The notes under the pieces are model-generated. The model had not been told where the DNA came from. It worked only from the letters and a program-made list of their open reading frames with translations, and ran no database searches. Shown here piece by piece: positions 1 through 11,434 of a stretch of 64,000 bases of DNA. This DNA is from Scolanthus callimorphus (lineage: Eukaryota; Cnidaria; Anthozoa; Actiniaria; Edwardsiidae), in contig CM066919.1 of assembly GCA_033964015.1 (NCBI GenBank), forward strand, positions 22,661,421 to 22,725,420. The letters are read 5' to 3'. Each line of letters opens with the position of its first letter. The stretch's first letter is position 1. The translations under genes were made by a program, and so were the position numbers.

Positions 1-433
1 TTTGTCTGTGCTCTTAACATTCTACACGCGTTTTGCTCCAAAAGGGCGTTCGTTGTCATGGAATCATAAATAAGAAACGAGTTTTCAACTTGCAAGTTTT
101 TTTTCCGGGCGATCGCGTGTAACTGAGAATGGCTGTAACATCTCATTTCTACCGACTACTCAATTTGAATTGTATCAGCAAAACTTTGCGCGACAAGTTG
201 TGTATTTGGTGATTAACGAGTAACAAAACCAGAATTTGTGGCTCAAAGTAGACCGCACTCTACTTCGCGCAATAAGTTTTTACAACTTGAAACAAATGTT
301 TTTGTTGCATGACAAGTTGTTGCGCGAGATGAAAAACGCGCAACATCGATCATCAACTTGCAACGCAACAATATTGCGCGACAAGTTGGAATATTTTGTG
401 TGCCTCGTTCGCCGGCTAAACATTTTAAAATAC
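1..433. other. Intron of the ABCC-like gene, with a dispersed short motif
   Basis: No coding exon was found on the minus strand here, so this is presumably intron 1 of the transporter gene. It holds repeated copies of a short motif, GCGCGACAAGTTG and CAACTTG variants, on both strands (for example near 86, 188, 280, 309, 350 and 376), suggesting a degraded repeat. Confidence 0.4.
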
Positions 434-949
434 CTTTTTATAGATCATCCCAGTGAGGGCGATTTTGATGCGCATTCCCTTGTATAGGGCTTGTAAGTCG
501 CAATGATGATATCCAAATAGCTTAACAAGGCTTCCCCACGTAATACCAAATATAAACAGCACCACTTTTTTCGTGCCACTGCCGTCTCCTAGCAACGGTT
601 CTTGCAGGAACTCCAGACAAAAAGAGAGCATGACGACTTGCATGATTTTACCGAAAGAATCAAGAAATCGTAAAGATAACAAACGAAAAACGCTTAACAA
701 AGTAAACGATTTCATTACAGCTTTCCATAGACGCGGCTTTCGTTTGGCTCTCTTGGAATTTTTCAGTTCCTGGTTCCAATTTTCTTCCATTTCGCAGATG
801 AGTTTTTCAGCCTCGTCTTCTTCAATGATGGGATATAAATCGTCTTCTTTTATGTCGCGACTACCAAGTTTTAGGATACGATTTACCCAGCACATAAACA
901 ACATAGAAAACGTGTTTGTCCTTTTTGTTTCGCCGTCTTGCTTCGCCAT
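434..949 (-). CDS. ABC transporter subfamily C (MRP4-like), first coding exon
   Basis: Translates from an ATG at 949 into about 172 residues resembling the N-terminus of ABCC4/MRP4 full transporters: an early segment with MLFMCWVNRILKLGSRD (family pattern: hydrophobic, WxNP/RxxKxG), then EEDDLYP-like acidic residues, a linker with ENW, and the first hydrophobic stretches of transmembrane domain 1, ending in GMRIKIALTGMIYKK, which matches the GMRLRVAxxxMIYRK stretch of the family. The exon closes at a good donor, AAAAAG/GTATTT, at 434/433; beyond it stops appear at once. The nucleotide-binding domains and the rest of TMD1 must lie to the left of the window. Such proteins are plasma-membrane exporters of organic anions, cyclic nucleotides and conjugates; that function is inferred from the family. 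The start is the first ATG in frame. No promoter element was recognised upstream (950-1230). Confidence 0.75.
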
Positions 950-1239
950 TTCAATTCTTAATGACTTCTTTTACTACTTTGTTCCACAGAGCAAATTAAA
1001 AGGATACGAGCGCATTGCGATTTTATCCCATTGCCACCAAGAAATACCTACAAAGTGAAGGAAATGAAATATTTAATAACAGTATAGACAATAAGAGGTT
1101 GTATAATGATAATATGTAGGACTTATATATCCTAGAGTTACAATGTTCGGTTTTTCTATTTTCCGGGTAAAGCATATCGCGAGTAAAAAAGAAATGGATT
1201 TTCGAATTTCTTCGTGACGGAAGTTGAGCTTGATATCAA

Positions 1240-3471
1240 CACAGGGAGCTCACCTTTACAGTTTAAATCAAGAAAAATAATAAAATCTTTCCATTTTTCG
1301 CTGAATAAAACGAAAGGAAATCTATTTTCTTTGCCCTCGTTCTGTTCTTTTCTGATTGGCTAATTATGCTTTGCCCAGACTCGCCCACTAGGGCCTCATT
1401 ACCACGAAATGGCTTCCGTCTGGCGCTTATTTTTTAGAAGCGTTTTCCGAGGGCTACTCAAAGTTGTTTCATCACAGGTGACCCAGGACAATTGTCTGTG
1501 TACTACAACATCGAAGTATTGACAGTAATATAGGGTTTATATGGGGATTGTGGTAAGAGATGTTTGGACCTGGATTTTTTAGGAAATTATCAATAAAAGT
1601 TAATGAAACTTACCATGTTGTTAGTTGTGGTTGTCCTTGATGCTCATGTGAAGTTTCACGGATTTATCTTCAATTCGCCCCCCATACAGAGAGAAAGACA
1701 AGGTGGGAGGCTGAAGCCAAAAATCGCCTCGATCGACCGATCGGCAGAACGCACTTCGAGACGGATTTTTTCACAAAATTCGAATTCCACAACCAAACAA
1801 ACACACCACGATCGTAGATATACATGTTACCGACGCAGCAAAATCAATAAATATCCTGCAGTTACGTAAGCGAAGGTAGCAGACCCCGTTAAACTCGCAC
1901 GACCCCCTTTTCAACGGTCGTTAAAAATCCGCGGGACGCACAGCTTGGCTAACCAAAATGGCGGCCGTTAAAAACAAAATGGCGGCCGTTACCAAAAACT
2001 CACCAAGGGGGAGGGGACCTAGCGCAAACTCGCAGAGCGGGCTGCTCGCAAAGGCCAATTTGCTACAAATCCATTCTTCTCCGTAAAAAAAATTAAATCC
2101 CTTTGTTCGGGAGGTAATGGATTTATTTTGAAGTCGCACAATCTGATTTGCATGAGTTTGCGCTAGGTCCCCCTCCCCCTTGAGGAGTTTTTGGTAACGG
2201 CCGCCATTTTGGTTGTTTGACGGCCGCCATTTTGGTTAGCCAAGCTGTGCGTCCCGCGGATTTTTAACGACCGTTGAAAAGGGGGTCGTGCGAGTTTAAC
2301 GGGGTCTGCTACCTTCGCGTGCGTAACTGCAGGATATTTATTGATTTTGCTGCGTCGGTAACATGTATATCTACGATCGTGGTGTGTTTGTTTGGTTGTG
2401 GAATTCGAATTTTGTGAAAAAATCCGTCTCGAAGTGCGTTCTGCCGATCGGTCGATCGAGCCGATTTTTGGCTTCAGCCTCCCACCTTGTCTTTCTCTCT
2501 GTATGGGGGGCGAATTGAAGATAAATCTGTGAAAATTCACATGAGCATCAAGGACAACCACAACTAACAACATGGTAAGTTTCAGTAACTTTTATTGATA
2601 ATTTCCTAAAAAATTCCAGGTCCAAACATCTCTTACCACAATCCCCATATAAACCCTATATTACTGTCAATACTTCGATGTTGTAGTACACAGACAATTG
2701 TCCTGGGTCACCTGTGGTTTCATCCCTTGTCTCTTTTTACGAGGTTAGCGCCAGACGGAAGCCATTTCGTGGTAATGAGGCCCTAGTGGGCGAGTCTGGG
2801 CAAAGCATAATTAGCCAATCAGAAAAGAACAGAACGAGGGCAAAGAAAATAGATTTCCTTTCGTTTAATTCAGCGAAAAATGGAAAGATTTTTATTATTT
2901 TTCTTGATTTTATATACTAATTACGATTTTGAGACGGCAATTCCACAAAATATTGACGGCTAGTTGGGAGAAAATATGTTCACGTATTGGGCGGAGTCGC
3001 GCAGCGACGGAGCCCAATACGTGAAAATATTTTCTTCCAACGCCGTCAATATTTTGTGGAATTGCCGTCTCAAAATCGTAATTAATATTGTATCGCGATT
3101 CTTGAAGATTTTCTGGAGGAAATGGCAAGAAATAGTGCTATTTATTGTCGATTGAAATTTCAATTCTCATTACATTTACGCACGATCTCACGCAATCACA
3201 TGGGCTTTTCGCACGAGCTCGAGCATTTTCTGTTTACATTTTTCCATCTTTTTTCGGCGAAAAAAATCTCTTTCTGCCATAAGATATTGCTAGAAATATA
3301 GCTAAACGTTATTTCTAACTATTGACAATGAAATGAAACATAAATTCGTGCGAAAAAAGTTGAATTTTGCTAGCTCTTTTTGAGCCGTCAATACCACAAA
3401 ATATTGACGGCTCACAACAACACAGAGTGGCAGGGTGAATCGCGATACAAACTGTAAAGGTGAGCTCCCTG
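1240..3471. mobile_element. Fold-back DNA element with ~790-bp terminal inverted repeats (MULE-like)
   Basis: The left arm (1240 to about 2032) is repeated in reverse complement in the right arm (about 2156 to 2911, then 3449-3471) around a centre of roughly 120 bp. The outer ends are CACAGGGAGCTCACC and GGTGAGCTCCCTG. A 9-bp direct duplication TGATATCAA flanks the element (1231-1239 and 3472-3480). Long inverted arms with a 9-bp target duplication are typical of Mutator-like or Foldback elements; no transposase is present, so it is non-autonomous. Each arm contains two closely spaced copies of AATGGCGGCCGT near the centre. The right arm is split by a separate insert at 2911-3448. Confidence 0.75.
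2911..3448. mobile_element. Insertion in the right arm of the fold-back element, hairpin-rich
   Basis: The left arm runs without a break through the sequence that on the right is interrupted between CTTGATTT (2910) and AAACTGTAAAGG (3449), so 2911-3448 arrived later. It contains a strong palindrome (2921-3084) with inverted copies of ACGATTTTGAGACGGCAATT and the motif CCACAAAATATTGACGG, a further inverted pair of that motif at 3382-3415, and TGTATCGCGATTC at 3090 matched in inverted orientation at 3438. No obvious target duplication. Confidence 0.55.
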
Positions 3472-3480
3472 TGATATCAA

Positions 3481-4546
3481 TCTGCGGGTAGCGTTAAGGT
3501 CAAAGTTTGACTTTGACAGATTCAGACAACCGTAGCTAAGTGTTGTTTAGAACTCAAAATGGTCAAAATGCTCAAAGAATCCCTTAATTTTGTAGTTTAC
3601 AGAATAGTCGGGTAATTTTATTTATCTATACATTATTATGAGACCTGAGCTATGTGAAAGAACCGGAATAGTTCATGCTGTCAGCTTACAGAATCGAAAT
3701 TTGGCACAAATCCAGTTTCAATGAAACATAATCTTCATACTCTTGTAACAGTCAAATACTTGATCAGGCTTTCCGTAAAAATAGCAATAATACATCATAA
3801 AATGCGTGTTCTGTATGTGGTATTAATGTGTGTTTTGCTCAAAATACACCTTTAGCTAGTACCCTCTGGGCCTCTGAGTCGGATTCTTGTATCGCCGGAA
3901 TTGCATTAAGTTTAGGCAATGTGCGGTATTGCCGTAAATGCGAATATGCGATGTATATTCCTCTGAATCGGAGGCCAGGCAAGTCGAATCGAGGGGCTGC
4001 GAATCGGAAGCTAATTTCACTGTATTTGTCTTGCTATTAAAAAACGGATTGTCAATACAGCACTTATAACGAATCAAAATTTAAACTATCTCAGTTTTGT
4101 TATGAGTTGTCTACTTCAAGATGATATATTTTCCTTGCAAGAAAATATTGAAGGCCCACCGTTTGTCACCCTACCCTAGCGCTGAAGTTGTAATCTTATA
4201 AACTCACCTTCAACACAGGAGTAAGACCTCGCTTTTTCTTGGATGTATCCTCTGAAAAATACGAGATGAAGTGTGTGAGGGCATTTTATAAGCTTTGCCA
4301 GAAATAGTGCCACATTTGCGAACTCATTGAACCACGAACCAGAATGATGAACGTCATAAATGTACTTGACTTTTCCGCTTTTTTTTACTAGCCAATCAGA
4401 TGCGAAAGTCACGCAACTGGCAGCGAAGTCCTCAATCTAGACAATGTGGATCTTAGGCCTAGTACATAGCCGCTCTTATCATGTCATGAGCCAATCCAAC
4501 CTGTTGCCGTGAAAAAACGCGAAAATCGGGGCATTTAAATGGAATC
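3481..4546. other. Intergenic stretch, nothing recognised
   Basis: No gene, RNA or clear repeat was identified between the fold-back element and the hairpin at 4547. Short open frames here lack family resemblance, splice context and codon bias. Confidence 0.4.
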
Positions 4547-4671
4547 GGTACGCGAACAATGCATCATTAGTGTTGAACAAAGGAAAAAAGTGAGCCCAAA
4601 GCTGTTTTTGATAGCAAGGGGCTCACTTTTTTTTCCTTTGTTCAACACTAATGATGCATTGTTCGCGTACC
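4547..4671. mobile_element. Hairpin MITE
   Basis: A near-perfect palindrome: the left arm starts GGTACGCGAACAATGCATC and the right arm ends with its reverse complement. The arms are about 50 bp and the loop about 22 bp. It has the form of a small palindromic MITE. Confidence 0.6.
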
Positions 4672-4732
4672 GCGTGTCTGGAACTCTTGATATTTACGAT
4701 ATTTGCATTCGTCGAAGGAGAATGCCTACTAA

Positions 4733-4922
4733 TCGTGTCGTTTTCGCTGGATGCTGGGTGCTTTTGAGCGATTTTCGGTCAGCCCAGCCTCGACTTGATG
4801 TTTTAACCACAGGTAAACCGGATCGATTCGTGTCGTTTTCGCTAGATGCTGGGTGCTTTTGAGCGATTTTCGGTCGGCCCAGCCTCGACTTAATGTTTAA
4901 CCACAGGTAAACCGGATCGATC
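4733..4922. repeat. Two-copy tandem repeat of a ~95-bp unit
   Basis: The block beginning TCGTGTCGTTTTCGCT at 4733 recurs at 4828 with few differences (GGATGCTGGG against AGATGCTGGG). Each copy includes GCCCAGCCTCGACTT and ACCACAGGTAAACCGG. A third, partial copy of the last part follows near 4925. Confidence 0.65.
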
Positions 4923-4929
4923 CGATCGG

Positions 4930-5765
4930 TTCAGCCTCGACACCATGCTGAGACAGGTAAATCGTCGCGCGTAGTATGCTAAAAATATTGCAGGCTCACA
5001 TATTGTATATCCGAAGTGCTTGGCTTCACTGGGATTTAGACGGCGATTTTCGGATATTGGGCATGTTTTTGTCCCAGGTAAGCGTATCTTTATCTCAATT
5101 CATTCGACATTTAACTGTCAAATATGTTTGGCACTATTTACTATCAGAACATCAGTAGATTGTGTAGCCGTGTCATAATTTCTACGAACTGACCGACTGA
5201 ATGACCAATCTCTTCGGTCAAAAACACAGGGCGCCCAAGATCAATGTTTGTGAAAAGTCGATCCTGTTCTGTTCCCGTTAAAATGCCCCTGTATCATTAA
5301 AATGCTCTAAAAACGTAAAATATTGTCAAATTTTCAAATAAAAAATCTTACCTCTATACATTGTCTCTGCGATGATTTGGAGTTCTTTGTAGTCCAGAAA
5401 ATTGCTCCATATTGCGTAAAACAGCCTGTAAAGCCAAAGTTCCTGACACCACTTCCCCCCTTTGGCTTTTACAGGGGATGCAAAGTATATGGTCGAGCTT
5501 TTTGAGCACAACAATCGAGCAAGAAATGAAGGTTAGTTTTATTCCGAGTGTAGCGACTTTGCTTTATCAAATGTAAAATACATTAAATATCGAACTTTTT
5601 CCATTTGTTTCAGGTTTCCAAACTGGTTTCGAAAGCATTGCACGCAGAGGGAATCGCGCCCTGATTTTGAAAAACGCATATCCTTGGAGAAAAGGTAGAT
5701 GAAGCCTGTAAGGTATATTCTTCATTCGCGCCGTAAGTGACAAAATTATTGTTCATGTGCATGAA
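4930..5765. other. Intergenic, low information
   Basis: No gene recognised. 5690-5755 (AGGTAGATGAAGCCTGTAAGG and following) matches internal segments of the G-rich elements at 7593-8433 and 60315-61807, so part of it is transposon-derived. A short inverted pair around CAGCCTGTAAAGCCAAAG and CTTTGGCTTTTACAGG lies at 5424-5476. Confidence 0.4.
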
Positions 5766-7592
5766 GCGAGTGTTGGTTTTGGTCGAGGGTCGAGTGTCGA
5801 GGGTAAGACGTCGAGGGTCGAGGGTAAAATGTCGAGGGTCCATTTTTTTCCTCTTTTTCTCAGGGTCTATTTCTTTCTTAAATGCAAATTCTCGGTTTCC
5901 CCCGCTTTATTCGCTCACATGCCCGCATGTTGGTGAAAGCGTTCTTGCAGATGCCTCTTCAGACTTTGCCGCTACAAGTTTTCTTAGGGGCGGACCATTA
6001 GAAATTGGGGGAGGGGGGGGGGGGGGGGGGGGTGGCAATAATTTTGCGTATGAATTTTTTTTTCGGGGATCAGGTTGTGCAGGAATTTTTTTTCGGACTC
6101 CAAGGCCATGTACGATTTTTTTTTCGCAGACACACACACAAAAAAAAGTGGAAAGGATAAACCCACGAGAGGTATCTTGCGCATCGAACACTACCTGTTC
6201 CCGTGGCGTTCCGTTCCCACAGGCCGTCCAAATCCGCATCAACAAAATGTTCTTATACTATATACTATATTTGGTTCAGAAATGGATTAAGAAAATCTTG
6301 TTGCTGTATGTATAGATACAACAATTTTTTTTATGATATACTTTCATTGGTTGCCGTTGAAAAAGAATGAAGCTGTTAAACGTTTTCGCCATTCCCCGGC
6401 CCCTATTGGACATGGTAGAGTCCTTTTTCTTCCGTTGCGCGCGAAGCGCGCTCGAATTTTTATAAACGCATTTCATCAAGCCTCAGAGAAAGGGTGGACG
6501 AACATTTCGTTTTTTGTGTATAATAACAATGCCTGTAGGTTTTATTATTGATGCAAATTACGAAATTATTATTATTCATTTGTGTGAAGCGGTCCACATG
6601 ACGAATTTCTATACTTGTAACGTCAAACTCACGCTCACCTAAGTGTGATTCTTTCGAACATAGTTACTGCCTGCCAGGCCTATCACTACAGGGCATTTGT
6701 TGGGAGAGTTTGTTTTTCCTCGGCAAGATAGACTTGTTCTTGTAAGCGTCGCGAGGGCAGTGTCTTCGGTGCGTGAGTTCTCACCGGCTATATGTTTGAT
6801 GGTATTTTTAATGCGCGAAATTTTTATTAAGTGAAGTAGAAAAATGCAAAAGAGAAGTTGCTGGAATAACTACTTAAGACATCTTTTTAATTAGAACCCA
6901 AGCCATGTCTTTGTAGGATTTTTATTTCCTAGCTTGAATCTCTGCAAGATTTTTTTTTGGGAAGGATTGGCCTTGCGCGAATTTTTTTTTTGGGAATTGC
7001 CACCCCCCTCCCCCAACTTCTAGTGGTACACCCCTTATCGCAGACATTTGTCAATCAAACCTTTTGCTTCGCTAATTAGACTGCACGTGAAGGGAAGCAA
7101 ATCTTCTGTTTAACCGTGGAAATCTCTAAAGTTAAACAGCAAAATTCGAAGCAAACTTGCCGAGTCTGAGTATTTTGGGCAAGAAAAGATATTAATGTTT
7201 TGCTTTTATTATCAAAACCAAGATTTCGCGGCATTTTCACAACCTATTTCTAGCGCTCATCGCACATGATATTCGACCTAACTTCATTTCGCTTCGTTTT
7301 ATTGTGCTACCTATCCCTGAGTCTCCTAAAGTTAGCTGTAGTATAATGAGTAGCATGGAAGCAAAACTAGTAAGTGCTGGGTATAAAATCACGTCGGCGA
7401 TTTCTTTTTCGGTACGCTCTGTCGAGGAACCTTTCTGAGAACTCCTGGCGAAAAAGCACAACAAATCTGCCACAGTTTTAGGGAATTTAATTTTGAAAAA
7501 GATTGCCCGAAATTTACGCCTGGAGTTTTCGGAAAACATTTTGTTTTATCCCGCTCCACGCAGGTCGAAAAAGGTGGGAAAATTCTTAGTTA
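5766..7592. mobile_element. TCGAGGG-ended DNA element, copy A (interrupted and truncated)
   Basis: Starts with a TIR made of TCGAGGGT/AAGACG repeats near 5766, followed by sequence up to 5986 that continues at 7035 and runs to about 7592. The same sequence exists in the opposite orientation in copy B (10463-16394). Comparison shows copy A was split by the 5987-7034 insert and cut at its right end, where the 7593-8433 element begins. No transposase gene was seen, so it is a non-autonomous element of unknown superfamily. Confidence 0.65.
5987..7034. mobile_element. Harbinger-type non-autonomous element with poly(G) ends, TTA duplication
   Basis: Flanked by TTA on both sides (5984-5986 and 7035-7037), and the uninterrupted site TTCTTATCGCA is visible in copy B near 16200, so the boundaries are secure. 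The ends are inverted: GGGGCGGACCATTAG and CTAGTGGTACACCCC, followed inward by G-rich (left) and C-rich (right) tracts, including a G run at 6011-6032. A 3-bp TWA target is typical of PIF/Harbinger. Internal segments, such as AGGCCTATCACTACAGGGC, recur in the elements at 7593-8433 and 60315-61807. Confidence 0.75.
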
Positions 7593-8433
7593 AGGGACCG
7601 TTCATTTTTTATCAGGGAGGGGGGGCTGGTGGAAATGGGGGGGACCCTGTATTTTTTTGGGTGGCCCCCTCTTTCATGTCCGTATTTTTTTAGATGGCCC
7701 GCCTATTAAACGTTTTTGTGACACTCAGGTCCCCTATTTGACCTAGTAGAAGACATTTTACATAAAGAGGGGGTCACATAATTCTTTCTTCATGCACGCG
7801 AAGCGCGCCCAACCGCATTTCATCAAGCCTCAGAAAAAGGGTAGATGAAGGTTTTTGTGTATAGTAAACAAAGCCTTTTCAGGAGCCCAGGAAATACGCT
7901 AAGTATATAGGTTAGATGAAAGCTCCTAGTAAAGGGCTCCTGAGCCTTTAGGTAATATTTTTCATGCGCGCCGCAAATGAAAAGGTTATTATTATTCATG
8001 TAATAATAAGCGCGGCCCAAATAACGAATTTCTATGCTTGTAAGTAAACGTTGAACTCACGCTTACCAAGGGGTGTTCTTTCGAACATAGAGACTGCCCG
8101 GCAGGCCTATCAGTGCAGGGCATTTTTGAGAGGGCTTATTTTGTTCGTGAAAAAACTAAAAGAGCATATTAGTTGATAAATTCTTCATTTATTAAGAAAT
8201 CAGAAACATATAGGCGAGTTGAAACATGTAACAAACATATTGCATGCCGTAAAAAAATACAAACTTCTTGTTTCCTCCCTGTTATGTGCTTGTATTTTTT
8301 TGGGTGACTCCCCTTTAGGAGCGTATTTTTTTGGATGGCCCCCCCTTTAAGCCCGTATTTTTTGGGTGACCCCCCCCCCCCCCCCCCTCATTTCCACCAG
8401 CTCCCTCTCCCTGATAAAAAATGAACGGTCCCT
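7593..8433. mobile_element. G/C-rich TIR element related to the Harbinger-type insert
   Basis: The ends are inverted: AGGGACCGTTCATTTTTTAT and its complement ending at 8433, followed inward by TATTTTTTTGGGTGGCCCC repeats on both sides and a long C run near 8370. The interior shares CGCATTTCATCAAGCCTCAG and GGCAGGCCTATCA segments with 5987-7034 and 60315-61807. A clear target duplication was not found (flanks read TTA and TAG). It truncates copy A of the TCGAGGG element. Confidence 0.6.
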
Positions 8434-8555
8434 AGATTATGAAAAAAGGAGAAATTGTAGGATTGAGCCCTGATTCGAAGTTGTAGCGTATGTGATCCCC
8501 GATCCAAGCCTCTTGAGCCCTAAGTCTACCCCCCTGAGCCTGATCCCGGCCATTT

Positions 8556-9317
8556 GGGCCCTGGGGGCCGTTTCTCGTATCGCCCGAGAATTCTCGGGCC
8601 CGAAAAGTTTGTTTTCAATGTTAATAGTTTGATCCCCAAGTTTTCGTTTTCTTTTCTATCCTGATGATTTACTACCGAAATCACTAAACTGCCGGCACCC
8701 TCGAAAATTCGATCGATTTTGTCAGTTTCGGTTCGCTCGTCTGGGTGTTTTGATCGATCCAAATGGTCACGTGACATTTTAATTTTTGTATCAAACAATG
8801 GAAAAAGCGTGTTTTTTCATGTTTGGTACAAAATTTCAATGTCACGTGACCATTTGGATCGATCAAAACAGCCAGACGAGCGAACCGAAACTGACAAACG
8901 ATCGATCGAATTTTCGAGGGTGCCGGCAGTTTAGTGATTTCGGTAGTAAATAGTCTACAACTTCCTATCCGTGAATATGTATACTGTTTACGTCTCAAAA
9001 AAGAAGTTTTCGATTTCATTCAAAACCCTAAATCGAAGAAAAATCACCCCGAAAAGTCTCGGGAGGTCAGTTGGTCCCGAAAACTTTCCATTATGTTTCA
9101 CCAGAGTTTTTCGGGTGCACGAAAAGTTCGGTTTAAACTAACGCAATTCTATAAATGCTATAGAATATAAATAACTACGAAAAGGGAGTTATAGACTATT
9201 CAAATAAGCAGGGTAAAAAAGAAAACGAAAAACGTTTTGATAAATCCATAAAAATTTCAAAACAAAGTTCTCGGGCCCGAGAATTCTCGGGCGTTTCGAG
9301 AAACGGGCGCCTGAGCC
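8556..9317. mobile_element. TIR element containing a large hairpin
   Basis: The outer inverted ends carry GCCGTTTCTCG with GAATTCTCGGGCCCGA on the left and the matching complement near 9265-9315. Inside, 8667-8951 forms a near-perfect 285-bp palindrome with ends ATTTACTACCGAAATCAC, an inner CACGTGAC-containing segment and a short loop near 8810. Probably a hairpin MITE nested within, or the core of, a larger non-autonomous element. Confidence 0.6.
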
Positions 9318-9476
9318 CATATACCATGTTACGAGGCTGCAGTTTGATTTACTTGATTAGCGGAACACAGAGCCATGGGCGGTGACGCGATTCAACCAGC
9401 ACTTGATGTTGTTGTGAGCCGCCAATATTTTGTGGTAATGGAGGCTTCAAAAGGGCTAGCGAAATTCAACATTTTT

Positions 9477-9840
9477 GACCTCTCATAGGAAAACGTACAA
9501 TAACGGTTTTCCGTTCCGTTACAAAAAGTAACGGTCCAGTAACGCTTTGCAAGACCGTTATTAACGGTTGAAGAGGACAAAAATAACGGTTGGATGAGGA
9601 AAAAATAGCGCTTCGGAGGGATGGTTGTAACGCTTAGGGAATTCAAAAATAACGGTCTGGGCTTCGCAAAATAACGCTCTTGCCTTCGCAAAATAACGCT
9701 CTTAGCTTCGCCATGGTTTCGCAAAATAACGCTCTGTCAAGAATTCAAAAATAACGCTCTGTCAAGGGACTGAAAACGTAACGCTCTTTAGCAAATGACA
9801 ACGGTCTCTCTTTGGAATTCAGCGTAATACGTCCTCGGGA
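9477..9840 (+). mobile_element. AATAACG-motif element, copy 1
   Basis: Begins with GACCTCTCATAGGAAAACG and then carries about fifteen spaced copies of the core ATAACGSY (AATAACGGT or AATAACGCTCT), all reading on the plus strand. The same terminal sequence closes a second copy at 20461-20744 in inverted orientation, so the element has a TIR and an internal array of a 10-bp motif. No coding capacity. Repeated short motifs near element ends often serve as transposase-binding sites. Confidence 0.55.
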
Positions 9841-11193
9841 ATTTTATTCATTCTTTCCTTGCCGACCTGCCTTTCTTATCTTGCGATTTGTGTTTTTGAT
9901 TGATTACGGTACATTCCGGTTTTGGTTTACGTTGAGTTCGGATTCAGTGAGTTTCAAATACCTTTATGATTTTAGTGCTTAAATCCTGATTCCGAAGAGA
10001 AAAACGCAAGCCATTATGTTGTTATTCTTTTTCTTGTATGATCTTTTCCACGAGTTTTTTAAAGTTGTAGTGAAAAGCCCGCACTTACCTTCTTTCCAAA
10101 TAAAATGTGTGAGAAAAATGCTGCTTTGTTGTGAAACTTCTCTTCGCACATTGCGCTGAAAAACCAACCAATTCTTGAATGGATAACTTCTCCCATCGCC
10201 TCCACAGCGTATCTTTATAAGTTTCCCAGTATTTTTGTTTCCGGTAATGTTCTGAAGTTGATATAAATCACGGCGCGTGTTTTTAAAGACCCGTGCACCG
10301 ATTAGTGGCTACAAATGAAATTTACATATTTTCTAAGTCCGCATGTTTCCATGACAACAACAACAACGATAAAGCGACTTTGCGTGCGGAAAACTGCTCA
10401 GCTAAGCTGCACAAAGTAATTCATGGCAGGTTTCATGTGTTTGTACCGTCGGTTGCATCGAGTGTAGGTTTTGGTCGAGGGTCGAGGGTAAGACGTCGAG
10501 GGTCGAGGGAAAAATGTCGAGGGTCCAATTTGTTTCTGCAAATAAATGATTTTTTTTTTCCGTGATACATGTTGAAATATTTTTGAAAGAACATAGTGGA
10601 TAGACTCCGACACAGTTGTGCTGAGAATTTTCCACCTTTTTCGACCTTCGCGGAGCGGATAAAACAAAATGTTTTCCGAAAACTAAAGGCGTAATTTTCG
10701 GGCAATCTTTTTCAAAATCGAATTTCCTAAAACTGTGGCAGATTTGTTGTGCTTTTTCGCCAGGAGTTCTCAGAAAGGTTTCCTCGACAGAGCGTACCGA
10801 GCGTGTAAGAACGCGGATCTTGCTCAAACAGGAGAACACAAATGAGAACAACAATAAAATCTTTTGGTCTGAGATAATGTCAAACCAAAGGAAGTCCACT
10901 CTAGGCGTTCGTCGAACTGGTGTTTTTCGAAGATTCTGAACACGGCGTTCTTCAACTGGCAATGAACTGGAGTGTTGGTGCCCATCGCGATATGCTGCCA
11001 GCGCAGAAAAAGCAATCGCCGACGTGATTTTTTATACCCAGCACTTACTAGTTTTGCTTCCATGCTACTCATTATACTACAGCTAACTTTAGGAGACTCA
11101 GGGATAGCAGGTAGCAATAAAACGAAGCGAAATGAAGTTAGGTCGAATATCATTTGCGACGAGCGCTAGAAATAGGTTGTGAAAATGCCGCGG

Positions 11194-11306
11194 TGTCATG
11201 TCTTCGTGACTGACAAACCAAAACAACAACTAGACAAGATGGCGGAATGAACACACGTGTTTATTTTACATGCGCGCGCATCTTATACCACAGGAAGACC
11301 ATAACA
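11194..11306 (-). repeat. 3' LTR of the gypsy element
   Basis: On the minus strand it begins TGTTATGG and ends CATGACA, the usual TG...CA ends. It includes a TATAAG motif and an AATAAA signal (complement of 11261-11266), so promoter and poly(A) signal fit in 113 bp. Confidence 0.9.
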
Positions 11307-11320
11307 TCTCCTCCTCACTA
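11307..11320 (-). promoter_or_regulatory. Polypurine tract
   Basis: The minus strand reads GTGAGGAGGAGA directly before the 3' LTR, the expected place and composition for the plus-strand primer. Confidence 0.6.
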
Positions 11321-11434
11321 AATGCAAAGTCCTAGTACAAAGAGTACAAATATTGTCTTGACCTAATGCGTGCGCAATAAACTAATGAAAACAAACAAGC
11401 AGTGTGTCTAGTCTAGTTTCTGTAGTCTCTAGTT

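Noticed and set aside
573..1058. 161-codon plus-strand frame
   Set aside because: Antisense of the ABCC-like exon, which has clear family similarity and a good splice donor.
1603..2573. Open frames of 88 and 136 codons on opposite strands
   Set aside because: They are the same sequence in the two arms of the fold-back element; no known protein similarity, and they end within the arms.
5737..6315. 192-codon plus-strand frame
   Set aside because: Runs across a TIR, a poly(G) tract and an insertion boundary; composition is that of the repeats.
10402..10962. 186-codon minus-strand frame
   Set aside because: Lies within the TCGAGGG element; the matching region in copy A does not preserve the frame, and there is no domain similarity.
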